64,000 nt of DNA. Origin: Cyclobacteriaceae bacterium. Its GTDB lineage: Bacteria > Bacteroidota > Bacteroidia > Cytophagales > Cyclobacteriaceae. The stretch spans positions 1 to 64,000 of the forward strand of contig JANQOR010000020.1 of NCBI GenBank assembly GCA_028285685.1, given 5' to 3'. Position 1 is the stretch's first letter. Every line of letters starts with the position of its first letter. Under the pieces are notes generated by a model that ran no database searches, was not told the origin of the DNA, and saw nothing but the letters and a program-made list of their open reading frames with translations. The position numbers were made by a program, and so were the translations under genes. Positions 26,610 through 36,442 of this stretch are shown here, one piece after another.

Positions 26610-29204
26610 TCACTCATCCTTCAAAAACTGAACAGGATTGAGACGAGCAGCCTTAATTGCCTGAAAGCCAACAGTGATAAGCGCAATCGCCAATGTGATC
26701 AATCCTGCCGCGGCGAAGAACCATATCTCTAAGCTTATTCGGAATACAAAACTCTGCAACCAGCTATCTGCTATCAGATAGCTAACAGGCAGACCAATAA
26801 GCACCGCAATAAACACCATTTTCGTCAAGTCAAATATCAATTTCTTGGATAAGCTCAACTCAGAGGATCCCAACACTTTACGTATGCCAATCTCTTTGCT
26901 TCTTCTTTCCAAACTGAATGATGCTAGTCCAAATAAACCCAAACAAGAGATGATCACAGCGATGGTTGCAAAGTAGCCAGACAATACTGAAACTCGATTT
27001 TCGGCCTCATACAATTCCTGATAGTCTTCGTCAAGAAAACGGTAATCAAGCTCGAATCCCGGATTCATTTGCTGATGTAGCTCTTCAATAGCTATGATGG
27101 TTTCCTTTTCCCGTCCTGCCGCCAGCTTGGCCATGATGTACCAGGTATAATCATCTTCCAGGTAGAGAAAAGCAGGCTTTACTTCTTCGTGGAATGAGTC
27201 GAAATGGAAGTCTTTCACCACTCCAATGATTTCCACTTCATTCCCAAACAAGATTACCTTCTTACCAATCGGATCTTCCATTCCTATAAAAGCAATTGCT
27301 GCTTCATTGAAAATGATTTTATCCCAATCTGTCGCCATAAAGTCCTCCTTGAACGATCGTCCATCTACTAATTCCATTTCCATCATTTCGATAAAGCCCT
27401 GCTTGCAAAACATCCGTTCAAACTCCGTACGATCATTCGGGTCTTTTCCTGGCCAGGAAATTCCAGAGCTGCCTCCATTGTGGCCCGTCATATCATGATT
27501 CGCTCCCGATGCGGCCACTACATTTGGAACCTGTGAAACCTCACTTAAGAACGTTGAATATTTCAAGCTATCGGCTAATCCGCCTTTTACATCCATGATC
27601 AGAATGTTGTCCTTTTCATATCCAAGATTTTTGTTTTGAGTAAACTGTATCTGCTGAAAGACTACAATTACCGATACGATCAGCACAATGGACAACGTAA
27701 ACTGTAGGGTCACCAAACCTGCTCGTGCCCAGGTCTCACCTGTGGAGGTACTCAGCGTGCCCTTTAGCACAGCGACAGGTTTGAATTTAGACAAATAGAA
27801 TGCCGGGTAACTACCCGCTAGCAAGCCAGCCCCCAGCAAGATGATCAGGACACCAGCCACCAATTCTGTAGTGAATGCTAATGCCAGTGTCTTTTCCGTA
27901 ATCAAATTGAATTGCGGTAAGAGCAACCACACTAGAAGCAACGCTACCAGCATAGAGATGCCCATCAATAACAGTGACTCACTTAAAAACTGAATGATCA
28001 ATGAGCGACGAGCGGCTCCCACCGTTTTCTTCACGCCTATTTCCTTCAATCTTCTGGAAGCCCTGGCTGTGGAGAGGTTCATGAAGTTGATACATGCAAT
28101 GAGCAAGATGAACACGGCAATGGCACTAAATAACTGAACGTACTCAATGCGACCACCGGCCTGCACTCCGTTCTCATACTTTCCATTGAGGTAACGATCA
28201 CCAAATGAAGTCGCAAAAGGGGAACGATGGTTCGCTCTGCCCTCGGTTTTTTCACGAATGTATTCGTAGACCTTTTTATTAAAGGCGACAACATCCGCTC
28301 CTTCTTTGAATAAGATGTAGGTACTGAATGCCGTATTGTACCAATTTTGTGACCATTCATTATCATTCCAGAATTTGGAAAAGGGAATAACAAATTCAAA
28401 CTGGATAGTTGAGGCTTCCGGAAGCCCGTTGAAAACACCTGAGACTTGAAACGACTCTTCCCCTTCTAGCTCCACAGTCTGACCAATGGGATTCTCTTCT
28501 CCAAATAGGCTCTTGGCCAGTTGATCTGAAATCACAATGTTGTTCGGTTCGGAAAGCAATTGATCCAGGTTTCCCTGAACTTCTCCCCAGTCGAAAAGAT
28601 GGAAAAATCCATCGTGTGCATACAAGCCATCAGCAGTTATACTTTTGTCTCCTATAAATAGTGCATTGCTGCTGTTCCATGTCGTGGATACAGCCCTTTC
28701 TATTTCCGGAAAGTCTTCCATCAGCCCCAGAGAGGTTGGCCCGGCAGTGGTCGCTCGGGTGATTACGCCTCCATCCTGATCTACATTTTCGAGTAGCTGG
28801 TACAAACGATCACCTTTGGTATGGAATTGATCCACCGCCAATTCATCCTGTACCCATAAGAAGATGAAAAGCACACAGGCGAGCCCGGTGGACAGTCCTA
28901 GTAAATTGATGAGAAATGAGCTTCGATATTTCTTGAAATTCCGAAACGATACTTTAAAACTGTGTAAGAGTAGGTCCATGATTCTGAGTTTTTGATATTC
29001 AATAATTGATCGGATCATTCCTGGACGAAACAAAAGCAGCACGTCCTTCACGAACAGCCAGTTCGCCTTTCTACTTCCCAGCACACCCACCCTTCGATCG
29101 TAATATTGCAGTAAGTCCCCTTCCACATCGGGCAGGTACTCTGACTTACAGAACCATTTCAAAAAGGTCCATGGCAGCTTTGGTGGGTTTGTTGGTTGCA
29201 TCAT
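26610..29204 (-). CDS. FtsX-type ABC transporter permease with N-terminal permease-prefix domain
   Basis: An 864-residue inner-membrane permease. Residues 1-75 form a permease-prefix domain (PPKLPWTFLKWFCKSEYLPDVEGDLLQYY pattern), followed by a first helix at about 95-115, a MacB-like periplasmic domain, FtsX helices with the motif ARASRRLKEIGVKKTVGA, a second periplasmic domain, and terminal FtsX helices with FSLERRSKEIGIRKVLGSS and ARLNPVQFLKDE. No ATPase gene adjoins. Its ATG overlaps the stop of the PadR gene upstream, so the two are one unit under PadR control. Substrate unknown; the class is MacB/lipoprotein-export-like. Confidence 0.88.
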   Translation of the reverse strand: MMQPTNPPKLPWTFLKWFCKSEYLPDVEGDLLQYYDRRVGVLGSRKANWLFVKDVLLLFRPGMIRSIIEYQKLRIMDLLLHSFKVSFRNFKKYRSSFLINLLGLSTGLACVLFIFLWVQDELAVDQFHTKGDRLYQLLENVDQDGGVITRATTAGPTSLGLMEDFPEIERAVSTTWNSSNALFIGDKSITADGLYAHDGFFHLFDWGEVQGNLDQLLSEPNNIVISDQLAKSLFGEENPIGQTVELEGEESFQVSGVFNGLPEASTIQFEFVIPFSKFWNDNEWSQNWYNTAFSTYILFKEGADVVAFNKKVYEYIREKTEGRANHRSPFATSFGDRYLNGKYENGVQAGGRIEYVQLFSAIAVFILLIACINFMNLSTARASRRLKEIGVKKTVGAARRSLIIQFLSESLLLMGISMLVALLLVWLLLPQFNLITEKTLALAFTTELVAGVLIILLGAGLLAGSYPAFYLSKFKPVAVLKGTLSTSTGETWARAGLVTLQFTLSIVLIVSVIVVFQQIQFTQNKNLGYEKDNILIMDVKGGLADSLKYSTFLSEVSQVPNVVAASGANHDMTGHNGGSSGISWPGKDPNDRTEFERMFCKQGFIEMMEMELVDGRSFKEDFMATDWDKIIFNEAAIAFIGMEDPIGKKVILFGNEVEIIGVVKDFHFDSFHEEVKPAFLYLEDDYTWYIMAKLAAGREKETIIAIEELHQQMNPGFELDYRFLDEDYQELYEAENRVSVLSGYFATIAVIISCLGLFGLASFSLERRSKEIGIRKVLGSSELSLSKKLIFDLTKMVFIAVLIGLPVSYLIADSWLQSFVFRISLEIWFFAAAGLITLAIALITVGFQAIKAARLNPVQFLKDE

Positions 29205-29533
29205 TTAAGATCTATTATAACTTGAGGTAATGCATCCCATAGCTGATTGCGATTGTCCCGAATGCTGACGAGCACATTTTTACCATAGGCAGTGAGCGAA
29301 AAGAACAGCTTGGGTCTCCCCCGTCTTGAATCTTCCGTGTCTCCATGGTCGCTGCTGAGTAGTCCTTTGTGCTCCAGTCGACGCAAGGTGACTTGTAGTG
29401 CTCCGACGCTTACCTTCCGCTTGAGGCGTGATTCGATTTCGTCTTTGATAGTTACACCGTACGCGTTCCCATGCAAGATGCCAACTGTGTACATCACGAT
29501 CTCTTCGAATTCTCCGATTTTGTAGTCTGACAT
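29201..29533 (-). CDS. PadR-family transcriptional regulator
   Basis: A 110-residue winged-helix repressor. The N-terminal motif EEIVMYTVGILHGNAYGVTI, the recognition region VGALQVTLRRLEHKGLL, and GRPKLFFSLTAYG are typical of PadR proteins. It overlaps the start of the FtsX permease gene by four bases, a pairing seen repeatedly in Bacteroidota, and probably represses its own operon through the palindrome just upstream. Confidence 0.9.
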   Translation of the reverse strand: MSDYKIGEFEEIVMYTVGILHGNAYGVTIKDEIESRLKRKVSVGALQVTLRRLEHKGLLSSDHGDTEDSRRGRPKLFFSLTAYGKNVLVSIRDNRNQLWDALPQVIIDLK

Positions 29534-29541
29534 AGTTATTA

Positions 29542-29558
29542 ATACTATATAATAGTAT
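29542..29558. promoter_or_regulatory. Palindrome upstream of padR, candidate operator
   Basis: ATACTAT-ATA-ATAGTAT is a perfect inverted repeat with 7-base arms, beginning nine bases upstream of the PadR start codon. Its place and symmetry suit autoregulation by the dimeric PadR protein. Confidence 0.55.
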
Positions 29559-29720
29559 AAATGTAAGGATACAATCGGATTAAATACTACATTCTAGTAA
29601 AAAGGTTACAGCAAAGTCTCAATAAATGTATAATTTCTCTTTTAGCTTATTTCACTAAAAACAGTTTTTTGATAAAATCGAAATGGATCAGCGAATTTTT
29701 CATCGTTCATTTTTGTGAGA

Positions 29721-30083
29721 CTAGATACCTCTCAAAGTTAGATAGTCTTCAAGATATTGGGTCGGAAGCAACTTCAATGCATACTTTTCCTTTTCTGAAT
29801 CACCATCCATGTTTATGTGCTCAAGGAATGAAACAAAGAAGGCATTACGCATGTTGCTGCTAACCTTATCAATTGCTAGGTGGAAAAATTGAAATACTCT
29901 TTCAACCTCATCAAATCTAGCTCTCTCAATCGATTCATTTGCGTATCTGGCTAGAGCACCAATTTGGAGATAAATCAAATCATCATCTTCTACAGCATCA
30001 GCTTTTATCTCGGGAAACTGCGTGATCATCAAGTCAATTAGTTCTTGATCTGATATTTCAGGTTTGTTAATTTGAAATTTCAT
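29721..30083 (-). CDS. Small helical cytoplasmic protein, family not recognised
   Basis: A 120-residue acidic, predominantly helical protein without signal peptide or membrane segment. It begins MKFQINKPEISDQELIDLM and ends in LLPTQYLEDYLTLRGI. Its helical repeats (ALARYANESIERARFDEVER, FFVSFLEHINM) recall small immunity-like or DUF7674-type proteins, but I cannot assign it. It precedes a lipocalin-like gene by only 14 bases in reverse order, so the two are likely co-transcribed. Confidence 0.6.
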   Translation of the reverse strand: MKFQINKPEISDQELIDLMITQFPEIKADAVEDDDLIYLQIGALARYANESIERARFDEVERVFQFFHLAIDKVSSNMRNAFFVSFLEHINMDGDSEKEKYALKLLPTQYLEDYLTLRGI

Positions 30084-30097
30084 TTAATTCTCAGTGA

Positions 30098-30457
30098 CTA
30101 TTTATCCATCCTCGCCCACTTTTCTATAACTCCGGTTTTTAGCGATATTAATACGAGTGTATCGTTCTTAACATTAAACTCAAACGCAGAATCTTTCTTG
30201 TTCAAAAAGGTTTCATAATTCGAGGTAAGGCTGATATCAGAAAATTCGATGATCTTCCCATTGCTTGTAAATGAGGCAGTGCCTACTATGTCAAAATCAA
30301 ATCCATAGCATTCGTTCATAACGGAGATTTTCCTATCACCAATCATGAGAGCATCCGGACATTCGTGAAAGGATAGTTCAGACGTTAAAATCCAAGTACC
30401 ATGAATAGCTGGTTGAATGGCCGAGAAGATAAAGAGCATGATTTTTGGGAAGATCAT
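30098..30457 (-). CDS. Small exported lipocalin-like beta protein
   Basis: A 119-residue protein with a hydrophobic N-terminus (IMLFIFSAIQPAIHG) and a beta-strand-rich remainder beginning GTWILTSEL, the GTW start seen in lipocalin-like domains. The two cysteines (in HECPD and NECYG) may pair. No enzyme motif. It is followed by the 120-residue helical protein. Family assignment is tentative. Confidence 0.5.
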   Translation of the reverse strand: MIFPKIMLFIFSAIQPAIHGTWILTSELSFHECPDALMIGDRKISVMNECYGFDFDIVGTASFTSNGKIIEFSDISLTSNYETFLNKKDSAFEFNVKNDTLVLISLKTGVIEKWARMDK

Positions 30458-30544
30458 TCAAATAGATTGCTTATGAGGCAAAACAATTGCCTTCCATCGA
30501 AGATATGAATTGAATCTTAATTCATAACTTTAGAAAAAAGCATT

Positions 30545-32089
30545 ATGAAACTGGCCATCATCTCCTTCCTACTCTTAATTGTCGTCTCCTGCAGTTTTGA
30601 CGGTCAAAATACAACCAGTAACAACGTATCCAATGTGGCTGTCGGGTTCAAACCGAAGGCATTCAAGGATGACAATCGGGTTGAACAACTTCGTTCAATT
30701 ATTCCCCAGTTCCATAAAAAAATGGAATTACATGCGAAGGAAAGAGGCATCCCGGCAGTGGCTTATGCAATCGTTGTTGATGGTCAGGTGCTGATGGACT
30801 CGGCTTTTGGGTTTATTAATATTGAGAAGCAATTACCATCCACTACCCGATCTTCCTTTCGCATCGCTTCTATGACCAAAAGCTTCACAGCAATGGCGAT
30901 CATGAAGCTAGTGGAAGATGGGAAGGTACTATTGAATAATCCAGCTTCAACATACATCCCTGAAATGGTCAACATCAAATATCTCACTAGTGATGCTACC
31001 GCTATGACCGTCGAAAATCTGCTCACCATGACTGCTGGTTTTCCAGAGGACAACCCATGGGGAGATCGGCAACTGCATGAACCTGATAGCATGCTACTTA
31101 ACCTGATGAAGTCTGGCACATCCATGTCAAATATTCCTTCTTATTCATATGAATACAGCAACACCGGGTATGCACTTTTGGGAAAGGTAATTTCGAATGT
31201 AACGGGCATTCCTTATCAACAATATATCAAGGATGAAATACTGAAGCCACTGGGAATGAACGAAACGTATTGGGAATTCGAAGATGTCCCTGAAGACCAA
31301 CTGGTGATAGGATATGATCCTGATAGTCTGACTATTGCTCCAATGCTACATGATGGATCTTATGGATCCATGGGCGGATTAATCACTTCTATCCAGGATT
31401 TTACTAAGTATGTGAATTTTCACTTGTCAGCTTGGCCAGTGCGAAATGGCCCTGAGAATGGACCTATAAAAAGAAGCTCACTGCGAAAGATGCATCAGCC
31501 AAAATTTGTACGCCTTTTTAGCAGAGCTAGAGACTGGAATAATGAACCTTGTGCCGTGATGTCAGGATATGGATATGGTCTCGGGATTAGAACAGATTGC
31601 AAGGGAACCAGACGAATAGGACATGGCGGAGCTTTACCTGGTTTCGGCAGCAACTATGTGTTCTACCCGGACCTGGGAATTGGCTTAATGGCATTTTGCA
31701 ATCTCACCTACACGACCCCCTGGCCATTTACTGAGATCAGGAAGCTACTTTTTGAAGAGATCGACTTGAAGCCACGAGTGTTGCCTCCCTCCGACATTCT
31801 GATACAACGACAAACGGAAGTGGTAGAATTGATTAAAACGTGGAATCCAGAATTGGAAGAAGGCCTGCTGGCAGAAAATTTCTACCTGGATCAAAACAGA
31901 ACGCTGAGAAAGAAAGAAGCTGATTCATTGCTGGCTATTGTCGGCGATATTCAAGAGGTCACTGAGATTGAACCCTTAAATCAATTGCGAGGATACTTTG
32001 AAATGATTGGTGAAAATGACACTCTTAGTGTTTGGTTTACATTAAGCCCGGAAGTCAATCCAAAAGTTCAAGATCTTAGTATATGGTAA
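30545..32089 (+). CDS. Serine hydrolase, beta-lactamase fold, lipoprotein
   Basis: A 514-residue exported hydrolase (lipobox VVSC near residue 16). Active-site motifs are SMTK in RIASMTKSFTAMA, YSN in YEYSNTGYALLG and GHGG in RIGHGGALPGFGS. The catalytic domain occupies about residues 55-400, and a C-terminal beta domain of about 100 residues follows. It is the second of three such hydrolases in the window and differs strongly from the others outside the motifs, so it is not a recent duplicate. Substrate unknown. Confidence 0.85.
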   Translation: MKLAIISFLLLIVVSCSFDGQNTTSNNVSNVAVGFKPKAFKDDNRVEQLRSIIPQFHKKMELHAKERGIPAVAYAIVVDGQVLMDSAFGFINIEKQLPSTTRSSFRIASMTKSFTAMAIMKLVEDGKVLLNNPASTYIPEMVNIKYLTSDATAMTVENLLTMTAGFPEDNPWGDRQLHEPDSMLLNLMKSGTSMSNIPSYSYEYSNTGYALLGKVISNVTGIPYQQYIKDEILKPLGMNETYWEFEDVPEDQLVIGYDPDSLTIAPMLHDGSYGSMGGLITSIQDFTKYVNFHLSAWPVRNGPENGPIKRSSLRKMHQPKFVRLFSRARDWNNEPCAVMSGYGYGLGIRTDCKGTRRIGHGGALPGFGSNYVFYPDLGIGLMAFCNLTYTTPWPFTEIRKLLFEEIDLKPRVLPPSDILIQRQTEVVELIKTWNPELEEGLLAENFYLDQNRTLRKKEADSLLAIVGDIQEVTEIEPLNQLRGYFEMIGENDTLSVWFTLSPEVNPKVQDLSIW

Positions 32090-32350
32090 GCTTGGTTTTG
32101 TGGAACTGTCGATAGTTAAGTAGTAGGCGGATATCGCTCCCAGACCTCTAGCTGCCGCAAGTTTGCAACGTGTGGCTGTCGCTCAAGCAATTCGATATTC
32201 AAGAATTACACAATACCCTGCAAGCTGCAAACTTGTATCTGCAGTCCTACTCAAAGAATGTCAAACGTAGACTACCCACAAGTCCTGCCATCGCTACAAC
32301 CAGTTCTGGAAGACTTGCGATAGCTCAGTAATACTAGCTTATGCAAACAC
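32090..32350. repeat. Non-coding gap with 10-bp inverted repeat, possible element remnant
   Basis: This 261-base gap holds no supported gene. CAAGTTTGCA at 32158-32167 is matched by its exact reverse complement TGCAAACTTG at 32226-32235, 58 bases apart, with further GCAAGC/GCTGC echoes between. Such GCAAGTTTGCA-type arms occur in REP-like elements of Bacteroidota, but no transposase is near. It could be a degraded short mobile element or simple chance. Confidence 0.35.
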
Positions 32351-33664
32351 CTACTGCTTCTTAAGCCAGTCCAGGGCCTTCGAAACAACCTCTCTGTTCA
32401 ATTCCATGGAGCTCCCCTGCTTGCTTGCTTTCTGATTCATGGTATAGAGCCCCCAATGATCTGCATTCTCGATTTCGATGTAAGTTCCGTTGGACGGGTT
32501 ACTCACATTTACCATTTCCGCTATCTTTTGGTGCTCCTTAGCGGATGAGACGAAATCAGAGGATCCATGAATAGCCAAAACCTTCACATTGGACTTGTTC
32601 CAAAGATCAAGTATGTCAATATCAGCCACCTGCTGAAAATATTTAATATCCATGGGATAATCAAAGAAGACACTTTTAGTCTTTGGGTTGTCCAAAATGA
32701 TTTGTTCTTGCGACTTCTTTTCCTCAAATAATCCTCGAAGACGGATTTCTTCTGCGCTCATCCATTTCTTCAATGCAGCACCGCCATATCCCTCCAACAG
32801 CCTCTGCCTTCTGGTGTTTTCACGTTCATAATCGATCCATTTGGCACCAATCGTTCCGTAGACAATTATTCCCTTTACTTGTTCTTCTGCGTGAATCATT
32901 GGAGCTATCACACCGCCCATGCTAAACCCAACCAGGTAGATTTGATCTTCATCGACAAACGAAAGGGATTTCAATTTTAGGAGACCATTATGGAACCCCT
33001 TTTTTTCCGTGAGGAAGTCGCTTTGATCACACGGTAGACCTCTACTATCTCCCATTCCTGTCTTCTCAACTCGCATGGTAACAAAACCATTCCTCGTGAG
33101 AGAATCAATCCACATCTTATTGGACATTATTCGCTTATGCGTTGGATTATCGATACTGTAACATCCAACACCGCCAATAATTAAAACCCCGGGATATCTT
33201 GCCTCTCCTTTTGGCTTGGTGACTATTGTTCTTAGCAAGTTCTCTCCTGATCTTACGGAAGAATAAATCACTTCAAATTCTGAGCTGCTCTCTTTGGGTT
33301 TTGGCTGAAGCGTCACTTTCAAAGAAATCCTCCTCGAATCCCTGAATAAACCAACAGTCAATTGGTCTCCTCCACTGTAGCTACTAAGAAGTTCCAGGAA
33401 ATGTGGGGTATTGGTAATCCCACCACTATCCAGAGTGACCAAAACATCATTTTTTGCCAAACCAGCCAAATCAGCTCCACTACCTGGAAATACTCTCTTT
33501 ACTACAACACCGTTGTTATTTGGAAGCCTCCAAGCCGAGACATCAGTTTGACTTAGATTGGCAATGACTGCTCCGAAAGAACCTTTACGAGGAAGATCCT
33601 GGCCACTCAAATCAATGATTAAGACCAGACATAATTTGATAGTCAGTGGAATCTTCTTTGCCAT
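32351..33664 (-). CDS. Exported alpha/beta hydrolase with N-terminal PDZ domain
   Basis: A 437-residue secreted hydrolase. The N-terminal signal (PLTIKLCLVLIIDLSGQ) precedes a PDZ domain (VKRVFPGSGADLAGLAKNDVL, about 45-110), then an alpha/beta hydrolase domain with nucleophile elbow GFSMGG, acid in HGSSDFVS and histidine in ENADHWGLY. PDZ-hydrolase fusions are usually esterases or peptidases acting on bound C-termini. ATG at 33664 starts 13 bases after the LytTR stop; upstream codons would overlap that gene and add no signal. Probably co-expressed with the LytTR regulator. Confidence 0.8.
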   Translation of the reverse strand: MAKKIPLTIKLCLVLIIDLSGQDLPRKGSFGAVIANLSQTDVSAWRLPNNNGVVVKRVFPGSGADLAGLAKNDVLVTLDSGGITNTPHFLELLSSYSGGDQLTVGLFRDSRRISLKVTLQPKPKESSSEFEVIYSSVRSGENLLRTIVTKPKGEARYPGVLIIGGVGCYSIDNPTHKRIMSNKMWIDSLTRNGFVTMRVEKTGMGDSRGLPCDQSDFLTEKKGFHNGLLKLKSLSFVDEDQIYLVGFSMGGVIAPMIHAEEQVKGIIVYGTIGAKWIDYERENTRRQRLLEGYGGAALKKWMSAEEIRLRGLFEEKKSQEQIILDNPKTKSVFFDYPMDIKYFQQVADIDILDLWNKSNVKVLAIHGSSDFVSSAKEHQKIAEMVNVSNPSNGTYIEIENADHWGLYTMNQKASKQGSSMELNREVVSKALDWLKKQ

Positions 33665-33677
33665 GGTTTTATAGCCG

Positions 33678-34601
33678 TTAGTTTGCATGTCCCTGTTTAA
33701 GTTGTTGTAGAACGGCTTGCTTATAACTGTCACTGATTCTCATTTGCCTGCCATTTCTCATTTTCAATTCGTAATCTCCATAACCGATGGACACCAAAGC
33801 TTCAATGAATTCTGTGTTTATGATACTCGACTTGTGAATTCTGATGAACTGATTAGGAAGCCTTGTAAGCATGCCTGACATTGTTTCTCGCAATACGTGT
33901 TTATTTTCCAGATCATAAAGCTCCAGGTAGTTACCGGCCGCAGAAATGTATGCAATTTCTTTTATGCTTACGAAATAGGTTTTACTGCCCATTTTGATTG
34001 ATATTTTCCCTAAAGGCTCATTCTGTGTTACTTCATCAATTTTTTGATTTTTTGACAATCTGCTCTTGAGCTCGTACAACCGCTCCTTTATCTTCGCTTC
34101 ACTCCTCTCACGTAGTTGCACTAGTTGCAGTGCCCCCACAACAAAAGAGATTCCGATTATCAGGAGCAAACTGGTAAAAAGGTCAAATGTATTGCTCTGA
34201 ACGAAGTGTGCCTTTTTATTCTGCCATTGATGAGATTCTGACCCCAGAATTGCCATTTCCTTTGATTGATCTGCTGGTAACACCACCTCATTGGTAGTGG
34301 CAACATTCCAACCATAAGACATGGCAACAGCTATGGAAATAGTTACAATTAATGAGACCACCCAATACCCTTTCAAGAGCCCCTTCCCTATGGTATAAAC
34401 AGCTAGAGGAATGAAGAGCAAGGATGCTCCCCATCCAATCAAATGATCAATTACAGAGAAGGCCCCACGGTACGTTACCGGGCTAATGATGCTAACCTTA
34501 AGTGAAATAATGAACGAAATAATCGACCATATGATACCTACCAGAATAGCCTGACCAGTTGTACTAAACCAATCAAATTGAGCGAATGAAAATCTTGTCA
34601 T
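33678..34601 (-). CDS. Membrane-bound LytTR transcriptional regulator
   Basis: A 307-residue regulator with four hydrophobic segments in its first half (from GQAILVGIIWSIISFIISL to LLLIIGISFVVGALQLV), a short charged coil, and a C-terminal LytTR DNA-binding domain (about 205-300) with ISAAGNYLELYD, RLPNQFIRIHKSSIIN and GDYELKMRNGRQMRIS. Lacking a receiver domain, it is likely a one-component sensor. It directly precedes the PDZ hydrolase gene. Confidence 0.85.
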   Translation of the reverse strand: MTRFSFAQFDWFSTTGQAILVGIIWSIISFIISLKVSIISPVTYRGAFSVIDHLIGWGASLLFIPLAVYTIGKGLLKGYWVVSLIVTISIAVAMSYGWNVATTNEVVLPADQSKEMAILGSESHQWQNKKAHFVQSNTFDLFTSLLLIIGISFVVGALQLVQLRERSEAKIKERLYELKSRLSKNQKIDEVTQNEPLGKISIKMGSKTYFVSIKEIAYISAAGNYLELYDLENKHVLRETMSGMLTRLPNQFIRIHKSSIINTEFIEALVSIGYGDYELKMRNGRQMRISDSYKQAVLQQLKQGHAN

Positions 34602-34771
34602 TGGGTCAAAATTAGTTCCAAGCTATACGTAAAAACTCCGGTTCAACACAAATTATGGGTGGTATGTCCCAAATGTTCTTTTTGTCTAGATCAATGCTCA
34701 AGGTAAATCAATCAGGTCTGATAATTTGGAGCTGTTGAATTCCAAAAACTGCTTTTTTAAAATACTCGGAA

Positions 34772-36394
34772 ATGATGGAACAATTCGCATTTAGGAGACT
34801 CTCAAAATACCTGCTAGCATGTACCTTCTTTTTACCAATGGCCGGTTGTGGTCAAAACTGGAATACAAAAGAGAAGAATAACCGGGAATGGTCGCAGTTA
34901 GATGGATACATTGAAGCATACCATAGAGCTAACGGTTTTTCAGGTTCTATTTTGATTGCGAAGGGTAATAATGTCGTCTTGCAAAAAACATCTGGGTGGC
35001 AGAATATCAAGAATAGCGTCCCTATTTCCGAAGAGACCAGGTTTAACATGGGATCGGGGAATAAAATGTTTACAGCTGTTGCGATCGCTCAACTAGCCGA
35101 ACGGGGAAAGATTGATTATTTCGCCCCTATTATCAACTACCTGCCAAACTATCCCGATCAGGATTTTGCAGCTAAGGCCACCATTGATCATCTGTTGACT
35201 CATAGTTCCGGTCTAGGTGATTTTAGAGACTCAGCATACAAGGCTGACTGGGCAAACCTTGAGACCTTGTCTGAAACACTTCCTTATGTCACAAGCAAGC
35301 CTTTATTATTTGAACCAGGAAAAGGTCATTCATATAGCAATTCGGGATTTTTATTGCTTGGACTGATCATTGAGTCGGTAACTGGTGAAAACTATTTTGA
35401 ATACATAAGACAGAATATCTACTCGCCAGCAGACATGAAATCGTCAGACTCATACAGGAGAGATGGTAGTGTAAAAAACCTTGCCATCCCCTATCAAGGA
35501 TACCAAAACGAATGGTATGAGGCACAGTATGGGCTAATGGGAACTTCAGCGGGAGGTGGTTTTTCAACCTCCCTAGATGTCTTAAATTTTAGCAGAGCGC
35601 TATACGATCACAAGCTGATATCATCACGATCGCTGTCCTTGGTGACAACCGACAAAGCCACAGTCAACTCAGAGAATTCATGGCAGTACGGCTATGGGTT
35701 CATAGTAAAAGAGACGAATGGAATTCGACAAATCGGTCACGGAGGGAATGCTGCCGGGGTATTTTTCGAGTATTACCATTATCCAAGCACCGACTGCACC
35801 TTGATTATGTTTTCGAATTCAGAGGCTGGGTCACCCGATGTCCTATTCAATAAGATCAATGAGTACCTGACTGATCCCAAAACAGAATTAAACTACGAAA
35901 TTCCAGCTAGTGGACAAGAATCGAAATTTGAAGTCCGGCTAGTTGAAAAGCCCGAAAACGAGGAGTTTGTTGTGGATGTGCTAGCTGACAAATCTACTGA
36001 TTCAGACTTCACCAAGTATAGCCAAACTTCTATTGGAATTATTAACTCAATAAAAACGAAAGACATTGATTCCTTCAATGGTTTCTTCGCAAACCTCGAT
36101 ATTGTAACTAAAGCTTCAAATGAGTCCATGTTCAATTTCATGATTGAGGAAGCTTTGCCGATAAAAGGTAGAATAGCAGGATTGCATATACTGAGTGAAC
36201 CGGTGAGTCTGAAACAGTCCGAATATCCCATCCGGGTACTTGTTTTCCATTTAGAGGACGGTTCCCCAGGTTCTATCAGCTTTTCCTTAAACCAAGACGG
36301 AAAGGTGGATTACCTGTCGCTATTTGTCCATGACCAAATTTGCCCGAATCGTAAGAGCAAGACCTGCGATTTGATAGAAAGAAAAATTGAATAG
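34772..36394 (+). CDS. Serine hydrolase, beta-lactamase fold, lipoprotein
   Basis: A 540-residue hydrolase with lipoprotein signal (LACTFFLPMAGC). Motifs are SGNK in NMGSGNKMFTAVAIAQ (SxxK), YSN in SYSNSGFLLLG and GHGG in RQIGHGGNAAGVF. A C-terminal domain of about 150 residues with strands such as ESKFEVRLVEKPENEEF and a DUF3471/SnoaL-like look follows; its role is unclear. It is divergent from the LytTR gene with a 170-base gap that may hold promoters for both. Confidence 0.85.
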   Translation: MMEQFAFRRLSKYLLACTFFLPMAGCGQNWNTKEKNNREWSQLDGYIEAYHRANGFSGSILIAKGNNVVLQKTSGWQNIKNSVPISEETRFNMGSGNKMFTAVAIAQLAERGKIDYFAPIINYLPNYPDQDFAAKATIDHLLTHSSGLGDFRDSAYKADWANLETLSETLPYVTSKPLLFEPGKGHSYSNSGFLLLGLIIESVTGENYFEYIRQNIYSPADMKSSDSYRRDGSVKNLAIPYQGYQNEWYEAQYGLMGTSAGGGFSTSLDVLNFSRALYDHKLISSRSLSLVTTDKATVNSENSWQYGYGFIVKETNGIRQIGHGGNAAGVFFEYYHYPSTDCTLIMFSNSEAGSPDVLFNKINEYLTDPKTELNYEIPASGQESKFEVRLVEKPENEEFVVDVLADKSTDSDFTKYSQTSIGIINSIKTKDIDSFNGFFANLDIVTKASNESMFNFMIEEALPIKGRIAGLHILSEPVSLKQSEYPIRVLVFHLEDGSPGSISFSLNQDGKVDYLSLFVHDQICPNRKSKTCDLIERKIE

Positions 36395-36442
36395 CGTAAA
36401 GGTGTCTTCTATAATCAAAGTAAGCTTATTAATTAGACCTGT

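Noticed and set aside
32158..32235. Possible CRISPR or integron site at the inverted repeat
   Set aside because: Only one pair of arms, no spacer array and no nearby cas or integrase gene.
16740..36394. Beta-lactamase-fold proteins as antibiotic resistance genes
   Set aside because: The three proteins have SxxK and YxN motifs but belong to the broad serine hydrolase family and lack features of true class C resistance enzymes.
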